In this document: in pieces, positions 50,798 through 61,904 of the stretch
How positions within the stretch are numbered: position 1 is the stretch's first letter
Layout of the letters: every line of letters begins with the position of its first letter
Assembly (NCBI GenBank): GCA_964036275.1
Contig: OZ038433.1
Location: 25,279,485-25,343,484, forward strand
Source: Litoditis marina
Lineage: Eukaryota; Nematoda; Chromadorea; Rhabditida; Rhabditidae
Reading direction: 5' to 3'
DNA length: 64,000 bases
The notes under the pieces: model-generated
Told to the model about the DNA's origin: nothing
The model's database searches: none
Seen by the model: only the letters and a program-made list of their open reading frames with translations
Program-made: the position numbers and the translations under genes

Positions 50798-50800
50798 TAG
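50663..50800. repeat. (GA)n at the 3' end of the Penelope-like element
   Basis: Begins with the direct-repeat word GACAGAAAGATGGAGAGAT and continues as a long GA run. Confidence 0.85.
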
Positions 50801-51225
50801 ACAAAGAGAGAGAAGCTAGTAGGGCTAGTCGCTAGTCTGTGAGCGCAAGACAAACCTGTTTTAGCCTTGCAGTGCGGGCTTCGTTCCGGATGTTGCGCTC
50901 TCAGTTTACGTCAATCATGTTCACGCTCTTCAATTGATCCTATGATTTTTTTTTACCTTTTCTCTTGCTACCATCGTTTTTCTCCCCCCCCCCTCCCCTG
51001 GAAAATCTCTTCCAGTCATTTTTCTCTTCTATTTTATCATAAAATTTGAGCTGATGTTTACTGTGTGCCACAATTGTTAATTGAATTTTTATTCATGAAA
51101 GTGAAGAATTTTTCCTCATCGATTCAAACTGTGTTTCTAAATCAGTACAAGTTTCACTAGAAGTTGAACTAAACCTAAAACTCTTTCGACAGATTTCGAG
51201 TTTGTTTTGAATCATTGATTGAGTT

Positions 51226-51345
51226 GAGGCCGTATGCATGAAACATCCCGGGCCGGGTTGGGATGTTATCCCGAGCTATTTCCCGGCCAATTTAGCTCGG
51301 GATAACATCCCAACCCGGCCCGGGATGTTTCATGCCTACGGCCTC
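51226..51345. mobile_element. 120-bp near-perfect palindrome
   Basis: Arms begin GAGGCCGTATGCATGAAACA and GAGGCCGTAGGCATGAAACA (inverted). They include the GC-rich CCCGGGCCGGGTTGGGATG and meet around a short TTTCCCGGCCAATTTAG loop. It resembles a folded-back MITE. Confidence 0.8.
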
Positions 51346-51489
51346 TCTGGTGCGACAATAGTTGTAAATTGCAGAGGTCGATCCTAGGTTAGATGTGAAG
51401 GGAACAGATGCAATTCCGGAACCCTGCTATCTTGAAATTATAGATTCTTACATTTTGATGCTACTGTGATAGGAAGTGATCAAACCTCC

Positions 51490-51560
51490 GTTGTAGTTTG
51501 AACTCGATATACAGCATAATTTCCGATAAGCAAAAACGAACGGGATCAAACTACAAACAC
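51490..51560. mobile_element. Short MITE, GTAGTTTGATC family, copy 2
   Basis: Inverted ends TTGTAGTTTGAACTCG and CGGGATCAAACTACAA. Confidence 0.55.
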
Positions 51561-51635
51561 AGTGGAATTGCGGCAACACGTCGTATAAGCCTGCTTTTAG
51601 AAGTGCGAACCATATATACTAGAAGTAAATTGAAT

Positions 51636-51750
51636 AGTCACGTAAAGTTAGCATGCTAATGAGGAATCGTGCACTTTGTCATTGCACGTTTCTGAGCTCT
51701 GCTGTGTTCAACATGTTTCACGTGACTGGGTGATTGAAAAACAGTATACA
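51636..51750. repeat. CACGTGA hairpin repeat, copy 2
   Basis: Contains GTCATTGCACGTTTCTGAG, CTCTGCTGTGTTCAACATG and TTTCACGTGACT, like 15488-15600. It ends 33 bases before the PAQR3 start codon. Confidence 0.6.
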
Positions 51751-51783
51751 TAATCTTCCATCTCCACGTTTCTTGTTTTCTAG

Positions 51784-54700
51784 ATGGCGAGATGTGTCCG
51801 ATGTCGAACAGCCGTGTGCACTTCGCATGGAAATTATCGATTGATTGAGAAGAAACGATTGAAACCGGATATGTGGATCAATCAATACGTATTAAAACAC
51901 TACCGACCAACGAAAATGACGACGTTTATGTGCATGAAGAGGTAGGCAGTTGGAAACCGTTTCCAAAAGAAATTCGAATACACAGACGTTTATTCCAGAT
52001 CTTATAAGAGCTGTAAGAGCAGTTTTTTTTCTGAGAAGGGCAGCACGAATTCTCCAAATTACTAAACTACACTAATTATTCTAAAAAAATTTATAGGCCT
52101 CGCTATTGCTATGTTGCGAACTGTAATGATTTTTTTTCGTGGAAAAAATTGGCTCCAGAGATCTAATTCTTTTATGTGTTTCAACGAGACCACAAAACTT
52201 GATACAAGTAATCTCAAAAAACTGTGTACTAGAAGCGTGACACAGAAATACTTTTTTCCTTGGCTTACAAACAATAATTATCGAGTTTTTCTATTTCCTA
52301 TTTCCCAAAAGAAAATTTGCCCTTTGTATAATCCCACAAATGCGTTTTAGCATTTTCCACTGGACCAACGAGACAGTGAACATTTGGAGTCATTTGCTTG
52401 GTTTCGTCTACTTCACATACTGTCAAATCATGTCGAATTTCTACGTGATTCCTATGATTGGAGGTCATTTCGAGGACCATCTTTTTATGACCTTTTCTGT
52501 CCTTGGAGCACAGGTTCGCGTGGAGAATTTATCCAAACTACTGGCACCGTAGCAAAGTCTCCTAAAAAGGTCAGCTCCGAGCTGAACTATCTGTTAACTA
52601 CCTGACCCAGGTTTGGGTCACCCCCAATATGCTTAAACACGGGAAGTTGGCAACTATGTGACCAGACTGTGATCTGGTCCTCAATCAGGCTGAGCTCACC
52701 ACTTTCATGACTTTGCTACGGTGCCTGACTTGAATTTTGGTAGGGTTGCTGCAAATAGCTCTTCATAATGATTTCCAACACCATATTTACATTTACGTTA
52801 AAAAAAACTAATATATTTCGTTTAAAGTTGGTAGAAAAACTCTACTAGATAAACTTTTTACTTGATGGTGGGAAACTATGACTGTGGTCACTAGCGTTGC
52901 TAATCGATTATGAAAAACCGATTATTCGATTTTCGACTTTTGAGCCATTTTGAAATTTCGATTCGATTCGATTTCGATTTTGCGTATGTTCGGAAAAAAC
53001 CGATTATTTAGATTTTCGACTTTCGAGCCATTTTGAAATTTCGATTCGACTCGATTTTGATTTAGCGTAGTTCGAAAAAAAAACCGATTATTTCGATTTT
53101 CGACCTCCGTTATTTAATAGAAATCTCACTCCATGGGCTAGATAAATTATGTGGATGCGCTATACTCATATCAGAACTATCGTATGATGCTTTCTAATCG
53201 AAATCTGACCATTTTTCAAGACTAGAATCGAAACTCGAAAATAATCGACATTTTGATTCTGAAAAATTTCGACTTTTTCGATTTTCGATTTTGAACAAAT
53301 TTGTCTAATCTCTGTTTTTCGAGTTTCGACTTTTTCGATTTTGGCGAAATTGAGAAATCGAAATTCGACTTTTTTCGACTTTAATCGATTTTCGATTTCG
53401 ATCTTAACAACCCTAGTGGTCACATACACATTAGCCTTTTCACAACAGAGAACACATTGTATTCCACTGAACACAAAAGAAAAATACAAGGCAAGAGCAA
53501 ACCATTTCTGAATGCGCTTTTTAGACTTCCTATAGTCTTTTTCATTCCTACTGAGACTCCTACAGTATGATTTCAAAACTTCTAAGCCGTTTTCCGCACT
53601 TACTTATGATCAGAAAGGTTGCGGATTTAGCACCTCTTTCTCGTTATCAGGTACAGTAAATATAAGAGAGGATTTTTGATGAACAAAATTTTCCGCTTCA
53701 CAACAGCCTTCGGAAAGTTTGTACTGTTACTGTAGGAGTCTCAGTAGGAATGGTGTAAACTATAAATTATATCCTTTTTTCAGTTATGTATGCTTCTTTC
53801 GGCGTCTTATCATACATTTGGTTGTACAAGCAGTGAAGATCGAGAAAAATGGCTGAAAATGGACGTTTTTGGAATATCGGCCGGGTTGTTGGGAATGTAC
53901 TTGAGCGGCATATACACGGCATTCTTCTGCTTTGAGGTTTACATTTAAAAGAAGAAAAATATGCATAGATAGGTTGCATTGAGACAATTTGGACTAATAA
54001 TACGTGCGAATTCTCAGTTTTGATACATGTGTAGGACACTACCAACGATCAGTACTTGTAGAGATGAGTTCATCTGGAGGGCAGTCAATCACACCATCCC
54101 GAAACCATAAGAAGGGAACAGAATAATTTTTGAAATCTTGAACGTATAACAGTGATTATAAATGTATCACTTTCTCTTTTGTGAGTTTCACCAGAGTACG
54201 TATGCTAGAAGATCCCGACACTTTCATCCCATTCTGCGTCTCCTCAAATAAACGCCATTTCTCTGCTCTTACATTCCGCCGGGATGTGAGAGACGAGAAA
54301 TAGTGAGGCAGAGCGAGAGACGCAGGATGGGATGAAGGGGCCGGGATCTTCTAACATACGTACTCAGAACTCTTTTTCCAATTATGATACGCTACCCACA
54401 GGTGCACCGGTGCATTTGGTTGGCACAATAACTCACGATCAATTCTCCGCTTTGTTTCTAAGAAGAAACAGCTGTTTCATTGTTTTTTTTCTCGTTTCAG
54501 GACCACCTGATTTCTTACCTTTACTTTCTCGTCTCCATCTTTGTCATAACCGCCTACGTTCCAACCCGGAGGGATTTCTTCGATAGAAAGTTGTGGGGAA
54601 GTCGGATTGGATATCTTCACATTATCTATACCACAATTATCGTATTTGGCATCTGTCCAACTATTCATTGGATTGTTCTTCATGGAGGTACCGACAATCA

Positions 54701-55646
54701 ACACGTTATGGTACGTCTTTAATCTTGTTATTCAGAAATTGGCACAGTTTGTTCTTCTCGCTCATTTCAGAGATTTTTTCAATAAAAAAGTGTTTCAGAT
54801 CGGACAGATATGAAGATTAGATCAAAATGTTAACTTGTAAACATATGGTGAATTCGTCAACAGAGTTTGGTGTACAAGTGGTTCACCAACCGTGATTGGT
54901 TGTTCATCCTCCAAAAGTTGCACTCATTTGGAGTATACTTTCATATAGAGGCGCAGAGTTGGACTAACGCAAAGTTCTACTAAAATTATAGATGCTAACT
55001 TCAAAGATCAAATTGTCTCGTTGTTCTTTGACCTCTTCGTTTGTTTTCAGGAGTGGCTGCCGAACATTGTGGTTCTTTACTCCCTGACGGCAACTGCCTT
55101 CTTCTTCTACGTCTCTCTTATTCCCGAAAGACTCTCACCAGGTTCGTTCTCCGGCAGTGCGCCAATAAAACTTCCAGCGGATTTGCAACATGTGACAGAT
55201 TATCAAAATCAATTTAGAAAGCCGTTCTTCGCCATTTTCGCACGTCTACGGACCCAAAATCTTGTTGAAAAACTTGTTTTTCTCTGAAAAATAGCCATGA
55301 TGAAGTGTTAATGTGTCGTGGTGACTAAAACTTTACCGAAAATAGATGCGCTCGATGTTTTCACAGAAGATTCAATGAGATATACAATAATCGTGAAAAC
55401 ATTGTATTTGCAGTATGAAAATAGAGTATGGACAGTATGAAAATATAGTATGTACAGTAGTCCAGTTGTGCAACTGTTGCAGGAACCTTCGACATGGTGG
55501 GATGTTCCCATCAGTGGTGGCACCTCTTTATTCTGGCAGCCATGGTCTGGTGGCAGAGGGCGGGCATCGAGCTTCTCTCATTTTATCGATTGAACGAACA
55601 CTCTTGTCATGCACATACTACGCAGGAAAACGTCACCGTGAACTGA
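51784..55646 (+). CDS. PAQR3: PAQR3-like seven-helix membrane protein, 6 exons
   Basis: A progestin/adipoQ-receptor family protein. Vertebrate PAQR3 (RKTG) sits in the Golgi membrane and holds Raf-1 there. Exons: 51784-51941, 52351-52513, 53784-53936, 54501-54710, 55051-55141 and 55483-55646. They join to 312 residues (human PAQR3 has 311). Motifs: NETVNIWSHLLGF at the first helix, SASYHTF and MDVFGISAGLLG in helices 2-3, PTIHWIVLHGG, and the late SHQWWHLFIL in helix 7. The family's metal-site residues (Ser, Asp and the two His in HQWWH and ASYH) appear to be present. The C-tail ends HTTQENVTVN. The ATG follows directly on a strong acceptor (TTGTTTTCTAG), so the leader must be spliced on just before it. 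Confidence 0.94.
52543..52725. mobile_element. Short MITE, GGCACCGTAGCAAAGTC family
   Basis: Inverted ends GGCACCGTAGCAAAGTC and GACTTTGCTACGGTGCC, 183 bp, in PAQR3 intron 2. The ends resemble those of the element at 57768-57946 (GGCGGCGTAGCAA). Internal hairpins such as CAGACTGTGATCTGG are present. Confidence 0.75.
52892..53415. mobile_element. hAT-like MITE filled with TCGATTTTCGA repeats
   Basis: A 524-bp element with inverted ends TAGCGTTGCTAATCG and CGATCTTAACAACCCTA. It is flanked by GTGGTCAC at 52884-52891 and 53416-53423, a perfect 8-bp duplication. The TAGGGTTG-like end and the 8-bp duplication fit hAT. The interior is many imperfect TTTTCGATTTTCGA units in both orientations. It lies in PAQR3 intron 2. 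Confidence 0.85.
53532..53766. repeat. TACAGTA...GAGTCTCAGTAGGAATG repeat, copy 1
   Basis: Inverted ends CATTCCTACTGAGACTCCTACAGTA and its complement, about 220 bp. The right end reads TAGGAATGGTGTAAACTATA and stops about 20 bases before the acceptor of PAQR3 exon 3. The second copy is at 59846-60066; right-end relics are seen near 61160-61210 and 63570-63620. Confidence 0.7.
54194..54365. mobile_element. 172-bp MITE, GAGTACGTATG family
   Basis: Inverted arms about 45 bp long: GAGTACGTATGCTAGAAGAT and its complement, continuing through ATCCCATTCTGCGTCTC. A decayed relative seems to span about 55685-56090 (TATCCCAACCTGCGTCTC and GAGACACAGGATGGGA). It lies in PAQR3 intron 3. Confidence 0.75.
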
Positions 55647-56802
55647 AAATCATATTTTTTTCATAGTTCTAGTTATGATATAATCATCCCGCAAGTTTTA
55701 TCCCAACCTGCGTCTCCCGCTTTGCGCACTGTCTCGCGACCCTCGTATCCGCGCGAAATCAAAGCAATAGCATGTGTAAGTGTAGAGAAAACGTGTATAT
55801 TTGAGAATACACAGAGTGGAAGAAAAATACTGGGATATGTGTGAATATTTCTCTAGGAGCGTTTCATGAAAAGGTGCACATTCCTTATGTTTCGTCAAGT
55901 TTTAGTGTAAATGCATCCTTTACTCTAAGAACACATCTAAACTTCTCGTTCATCTGTTTTTTCTACTCCATGACACAGAATCATATACTTCACGTCGGTG
56001 AGACGTATGAATGCATATCTCTATGGTTTTCGCCGAAGTCCAAGTCTGCGAAATAGTGTGAAAGCTAGAGACACAGGATGGGACCTACAGTCGGCATGTT
56101 CATGCTTACGGCCAACTGATATGATCCACTCTCGCATGATTCTAGCGTTGACAGATAAACTCGACAGCTTAGCATCTGATGTCTTTCGCAAACTTACCCG
56201 GTGCTCTACTAAGAATAATTCTAATGTTGCTGTTATGATGTTATTGATAGAACTATGATCTCGTTGTTCAAGGAATTTGTTGTAATTGTGTTAATTATAT
56301 ATTTACTTGTTTATATGTTTTCGGATATAAATGAACTATAAATATCCTTCTGGCCGTTTCTCAGAAACAAAGAGTGTCAATTAAACAGTCATGAGGTGTG
56401 ATATTTAGATGAGGAAAGTCACGAGTTCGATCGCGAATAAAGTGTTCTAGTCTGAATATAAAGAGCTGAAAACTTAAAAAGTGTGAAAGAAAATATTTTT
56501 CTGTTTAGAACAATGTAGAATAGCCAATGCAAGGCTGATTATTTTCGTAATGGAAAGTGAAGTTTTGCTTGAGAAACAAAGAATGTCACCTACACAATCT
56601 ATTAAAATGTCCAGATCTCACACCGTGAAGCAAAAACGTGCGAATTTTCTCTGAAATGAAAAGGAACCTGGTAGCCTATGCATGATTGTAGTTTGCTCAC
56701 TGGGCGGCACTCTACATTTGGCTGACCCCTACATGTTATGAGTCTGGGTCAGTTATTGACATTGATCTCAAATTAATCACCAGAACAGCCTACGAATCGC
56801 AG
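55647..56802. other. PAQR3-unknown gene spacer
   Basis: No gene. It holds the decayed GAGTACGTATG-family element (about 55685-56090). AATAAA at about 56435 is far from the PAQR3 stop, so its use is uncertain. Confidence 0.4.
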
Positions 56803-59604
56803 ATGTGGTGCTTTTGTGAGTTTTACATTGTTTTCTAGATTTTATGTTAGAGAAGAGGATATATCAAATACTAAGTAATTCGACCCTTACCGGTACAAAA
56901 TTTCATTTTTCTCTCTCGTCTGGTGTATAATTTTCATTTTAGGAAGTTTTGCTCTTTTGTCGTAATCAATTAATGACTGTCAATGTCAACCAGTAGATAG
57001 GAACTTTTTGTGTTAACCGCTTTTGTGTTAAATCAAGTGAACTTCACATGTTTTCCAGCTAATACACTATGTTTTCTGTTTTTGTATGAATGTAGACGTA
57101 GTTGTATCGAAAGTAGGCAAATAGTGTAATTTTTCGTCAAGTTTGTTTCTAGCTTGGTTCAGGTGCGTTTTAGACGAAGTTCGGTAGTGTTGCACCACCA
57201 ACCTGCAACTGATGTTTGATATTTCCCTGCAGTTTGTTTATTCCAGCTTGCTTTGGCGGAAAAGTGGAAGAAGATTGCTATGAAGGGGCCCGGGCAGCCA
57301 CCAACGACACCCCCGTACTGCAACGACACACTCTGCGAGTTGAGGTTGGTTAAAGATGAAGAAGAACGTATATTATTTTGGGGGATGAGTATTGCAAGAG
57401 TGCCAAACGACTTGCCGTTGAGGGGTAACCTAATATATTTGTAGCTCGATCCTGTAATTTTGGGTGTACGGTGCGTCAACGTCCGGTATGTAAACTCATA
57501 TTAAAAGTTACCCCACCATTCAACTGCACAGAAATGAAGTTCATCGTGGCATGCACGGCTTCTGAGGCAAATAGTACGATATGCTTTTCTCAAAATCCAA
57601 ATAGTTTTTTTTTCCTCAAGGAGCGTGTCACCTATGCAAAGTTCGAAGAAGTCGCCGTCAGCGTCTGCCACCCGTCAGAAGCATTGTGAGTCATTTCAGT
57701 TGACCTATATTCAATAATCGAGTTTTAGGACAACTTCCGCAGAGGTGAAAAGTGTTTGTTGTCTCTGGCGGCGTAGCAATCTCTCAAAAATCTCATGAGA
57801 CACATCATGAGCTATTAACACGAGCTTCTCTTGAGATTCTATCGATTGCTATGCTACAACAAAGAGAGTTCATGAGTAGCTCATGAGGTATCTCATGAGA
57901 AACTCATATGAACTTCTCATGAGATTGAACGGTTTGCTACGCCGCCTGTTCCCAGATGATAAGTCTCTGTTAGGGCCCTGCTAGTGAGGCACAGCCCTGC
58001 CAGGTTCTATTGATACCCATGTGTTTTCAGCCAAAATCCACACATAATAGAGCTTTTTAGGGCAAACAGTGTGTGTCTCGAACCTGAGTTTTTGTGCTCA
58101 GCTCATTTAATATTAGAATATGGTAGACGATTCGGAGTAGTGCAACAACGTTTCGCTGAATTGCAAATCAGAAAGGTGGTGAGCAATGTTCCTCCAACTT
58201 TTTAACTTAGATTTATCTACCTATACTTTACTTTCCCAAATTTTACCACTTTTCCATCTCATGCTCAGTGCAAACCAGGTTTATTCCTTCTCTCCTTTCT
58301 ATATCTCATTTACACTATGTTCCTCCAACTTGTTCTCCTTCAGATGTGAGGGCCAGGTGCATTCTCTGATGGAGCACAGCGCCTTCGATCCTCCCCTCTG
58401 CTCCACCAAACTCGTTGATGACGTCAAACAGAGATCGCTGTCTGATTCACACTGTAAGTGGGCCAATTCTACAACTAACCGGGTTTTTAGGTAACCTAAC
58501 CCTTTTTTGGTAACCTATTTTTGAGGTTACCTTGGTAGGTAACCTGAAAGTAACCTGAAACTAAAACCCGGTTACCGTTCAAACTAACGGTAAAAACCAC
58601 ATTTTGCGTTAAAAAAACAGGTAACCGGTTTTTCATTTTAGGTTACCAACCGGTTACCTACTGAGGTAACCTGAAAAATAGGTTACCAAAAAAAGGTTAG
58701 GTTACCTAAAAACCCGGTTAGATATAGAATTCACCCTGTAAGTGCACTGTGAACACATTCTAGGCTAGAATACAGGTCTTTTCATTACTTCATTTGACTA
58801 GTAGGATGAAGACGCCACATAGTTCAACTTACAGTCTGATCTTTGAACATATAAGACGCTGCAATATATATGGCCCCACTAAATCCGACAAATACACACA
58901 TTTTTCAAAAATGTTGTACAAAATACACATCGGTTGTCATGAAAGTGGTTTCTCTTTTGACCATGTGTATTCAAAAATCTTGCACATGAAAAATCAACTG
59001 GAAAAACAGGATGTACGCAAAGTATTGATGTATACACCTATAAAACTTGGTGACACAAAATTGATAGAACCGAAAAAGTGGATTATTAGATTACTCAAAA
59101 TTCTTAGTGAAAAAAATGTGTAAACCCCCAGAAATACATAAATTTATTAGAATTTTGGTGTGCCTATTTGAACCTTTTCTGTTTTTAGCTGTTTTTTTGT
59201 GCTTTAAGCGTTGAATTACGGATTATGCAAAATATTCATAGTAAAGAACTTGTGCATGTACACATTTTCCGTAGTACTACGTTTGTGTAATTTATGTGTA
59301 CACATTTCAGGATCTACCGATTTTGTGCACACCACTATTTGCACATTTTTGCTTCTAACGAATTTGTGTATACGATCTTGATTCATGTTTACATGTACTT
59401 GGCGGTGTGGTTTTACACATGGTTAATGCAATATTCGTTTTCAGCGATTCACAGTACAATATCTCATGCATCGCAATAAAATACACAACGATGAACGAAA
59501 ATGTGATTTTCCAGTTTTTCTTGTGGGGGCATATAAATTGCAGCATCTTATATTCGAATCTTGTTTGCACCCGGAGCAGAGTAGGATCTACGTGCGGTGA
59601 GACC

Positions 59605-59635
<31 letters not shown>

Positions 59636-61904
59636 GTCGACAACGGAAAGGCGGGAGGGTACTGTATATCTCCCTTTCCGCTGTGTAGGGACACATGTCT
59701 TCGATTCCAAAACATGCCCGTTATATGCTCTAATAGCGTAATAGCGCAGTGGTTCGCGACCCGCTACGAAACTTTTGCTCACAGGTCCGATTCCTGTTAG
59801 GGACAGAAATTTTCAAATTTGACACCTACTATACTCTTCTTCATTTATATTGAGACCCTTACAGTACGATTACAGAACTTTAAGAACACCGTTTCAATTA
59901 CGTAAGTTTGGTCGGAACAGTTAACGATTCTCGCATTTTATTCTGATATCACATTACAACGTATGTACAAAACTATTTTTGAGAAAGCTAAATTTCATAT
60001 AAGACATCGTTCATTGAAAAGTTTGAAGGCGTACTGTAGGAGTCTCAGTAGGAATGATGTGAACTATTCTTTCAGTACTAGTGGACGGAGATGGCTCTCT
60101 GTCCAAGTCGTTCTGGGAGGATATTCATAGAAGGGATAAAAAGGGAAAACGGGAACGTCGTCGAACCATCGGAGGTCCCTTCTCAGAATCTTCGCAATCT
60201 CCCGGTATTGAATTTACACTAATTACTCTACATTATTGGTTACATCGTATTACGTCTACAGTAGTATTGTTACGTATATAGTGGCATGATACATATGGAG
60301 GCCAAACAGTTGTTTTTGTGGGAATATTTGAGTTTCTGTACATTTGATTTGCAATCAGCCGTGTTTGTAGTGTGGTTTTGGTGCCCAATAATTTCCCAGC
60401 TTCAGGGGATATCCTATATCTGTTTCCAGTGTCTACTCCGTTCTGTCCACTCAATTTGGCCTCCTTTGATGCTGTTCTCACTGTCATCAAGGAGGAAAAT
60501 ACCGTCAAAAAGACAGTACTCTCCAATTTAGAGGTGATATATAGACTACTACGTTGACTGCTACGGAAGAAATAGAGAACTCCATGAGCGTTATCAGACA
60601 AGTTACTTTTCTCAGAAGAAAATACTCATTATGAACTCTCCGTGTAGTGATCTTGAACAAGGACTAGAACATGTGTGATGCTGAAATCATATAGGAGGAA
60701 AACGACTCGATTTCAAATGTGGGTCACCGTTTGCAGTTGAATATCAGTTGAAAATCCAATTTCTATTCAGATGTCGGAGCCACTGCGTACGACTGGAGAT
60801 TCTGTTCAGCCAAATACCGATGAAGAACGCTCAGCCGCACGTTTCACTGTCACTCAGGTATAGGATTCGTCCAACCGTTGGTGCACACCGCACCATCGAA
60901 TTTGTAAGGGGCGGGGTTTGGCGAGGGACCAGTCAGTCTGCGTATCATTGATCTGCACACTCTCCAAACCGCTGGCAAATATAGTTCGTCGCAATCCCAG
61001 ATTCGCACTGAGACACATTGGCAACGTGCCTTTTCGACAGACTATTTCTCAGAGCACACATGAGTAATCCAAACACATTTTCTATTTACGTGTTCTCATG
61101 CAACTGAACAACCGCTAACGGAGATATTCAGATTTTTGAAAAACTCAAAAAATAGCCTGTAAAATTCATCGGCACGCTGCAAAGTCTCTGTAGGAATGAC
61201 AGGAACTACTCAGACCATTGGCTGTTAATTACAAATTCGCGTTTGGTCGAAACTGTATTGCAACAAATCTAGAGATATATTGCGCCCCGAAGAGACGTCA
61301 GACGACGAGGGGAAAAATCAATGTATATGACAGCCACGCTGTATAAACAGTTATTTACTGTTTTGCAACGACGCTTGTTCTGAGTATAATCAACGACCGC
61401 TCGCCCCGCATCGCGCAATCAATCGAAATCTCTGCTGTCTTTATGGGAAAATGACGACTATATGAGCAGTGAACACATTTGAGTTGTAGTTTGATCTGCG
61501 TGCATAGTTCTCCAAGTCCGACCAAACTAGGACAGGCCTTCACTTCTTCACAAAATTTTCACCCGCTCTTTCCATTTCGCAAAAAAGTCTAACCACTCTC
61601 AAAAGGATTATGGCAGAGCGCAAGTGAAGCTTCGAATGAGAGAGTTTCGGTTGAGCTTAGGTACCAGGGAAATTTCGGGCTGCGTAATTCAAACCCACCA
61701 TAATTCAATGTAATCCAATGTTTTCGGAATATATATAGTTCGTTAGTGATATTTCCTTTTTCACAGAATTATTTTCAGATTCCGACCCCAACAATAGTAG
61801 ATGATGCGATTGAGCATGAGTGGGATGACTACCGCAAGATAGACTTTGACGAATCGTCCATTCTGGTTGGAACTCTGCCAAATCTCGACTTTGAGAGATT
61901 CTAG
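56803..61904 (+). CDS. Unrecognised 251-residue protein, 8 exons
   Basis: I do not recognise this protein. Exons with consensus borders and matching phases: 56803-56815, 57247-57344, 57621-57685, 58344-58453, 60076-60204, 60406-60533, 60771-60857 and 61779-61904 (TAG). The N-terminus MWCFSCFGGKVEEDCYEG is cysteine-rich and may be lipidated, by analogy with other proteins that start this way. A basic patch, RRDKKGKRERRRT, lies near 112-124, then a conserved-looking block GDILYLFPVSTPFCPLN. The C-terminus is acidic (AIEHEWDDYRKIDFDESS). No membrane helix is seen. The first exon codes for only four residues and is the weakest part. The donor at 58454 is duplicated by a transposon. AATAAA at 62199 may be the polyadenylation signal. 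Confidence 0.72.
57768..57946. mobile_element. Short MITE, GGCGGCGTAGCAA family
   Basis: Inverted ends GGCGGCGTAGCAATC and TTTGCTACGCCGCC, 179 bp, with repeated CTCATGAGA palindromes inside. It lies between exons 3 and 4 of the unknown gene. No target duplication was found. Confidence 0.75.
58461..58735. mobile_element. GGTTACC palindromic MITE at a splice donor, 9-bp target duplication
   Basis: A 275-bp copy highly similar to 31476-31749, with ends GGCCAATTCTACAACTAACC and GGTTAGATATAGAATTCACC. It is flanked by CTGTAAGTG at 58452-58460 and 58736-58744. The duplicated word contains the GTAAGT donor of the exon ending at 58453, so the donor now exists twice, 284 bases apart. Confidence 0.9.
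59610..59632. repeat. (TA)n microsatellite
   Basis: A pure TA run in intron 4 of the unknown gene. Confidence 0.85.
59735..59810 (+). other. tRNA-like segment, possible SINE head or tRNA relic
   Basis: An A-box-like TAGCGCAGTGG (59742-59752) and a B-box-like GGTCCGATTCC (59784-59794) have tRNA spacing. The T arm pairs well (ACAGG/CCTGT around a 7-base loop), and GCG/CGC could form a D stem. The acceptor and anticodon stems do not pair, so it is not a working tRNA gene. Confidence 0.4.
59846..60066. repeat. TACAGTA...GAGTCTCAGTAGGAATG repeat, copy 2
   Basis: Left end ATTGAGACCCTTACAGTACG, right end TACTGTAGGAGTCTCAGTAGGAATGATG. The right end continues to GTGAACTATT and stops about 10 bases before the acceptor of the exon at 60076. 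Confidence 0.65.

Larger units (their letters stand above)
47241..50800 (+). mobile_element. Penelope-like element with upstream GIY-YIG (Naiad-like)
   Basis: A Penelope-like retroelement with, in order, a GIY-YIG nuclease frame and a long RT frame. In classical Penelope elements the nuclease follows the RT; the reversed order is known for the Naiad/Chlamys group. The phrase GACAGAAAGATGGAGAGAT occurs at 47241 and again at 50663, each followed by a GA microsatellite, so the unit appears flanked by direct repeats, as is usual for these elements. The 3' UTR has a strong hairpin with a 15-bp stem (50531-50582). The element is nearly complete, but the two frames overlap out of phase. Confidence 0.85.
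50840..51635. other. Spacer upstream of PAQR3
   Basis: No gene. It contains a 120-bp palindrome (51226-51345) and a GTAGTTTGATC-type MITE (51490-51560). Confidence 0.5.

Noticed and set aside
58794..59123. A 109-codon plus-strand frame
   Set aside because: It lies in an intron of the unknown gene and has no known motif, no splice or start context, and AT-rich composition like the surrounding non-coding DNA.
59735..59810. A functional tRNA gene
   Set aside because: The acceptor and anticodon stems do not pair.
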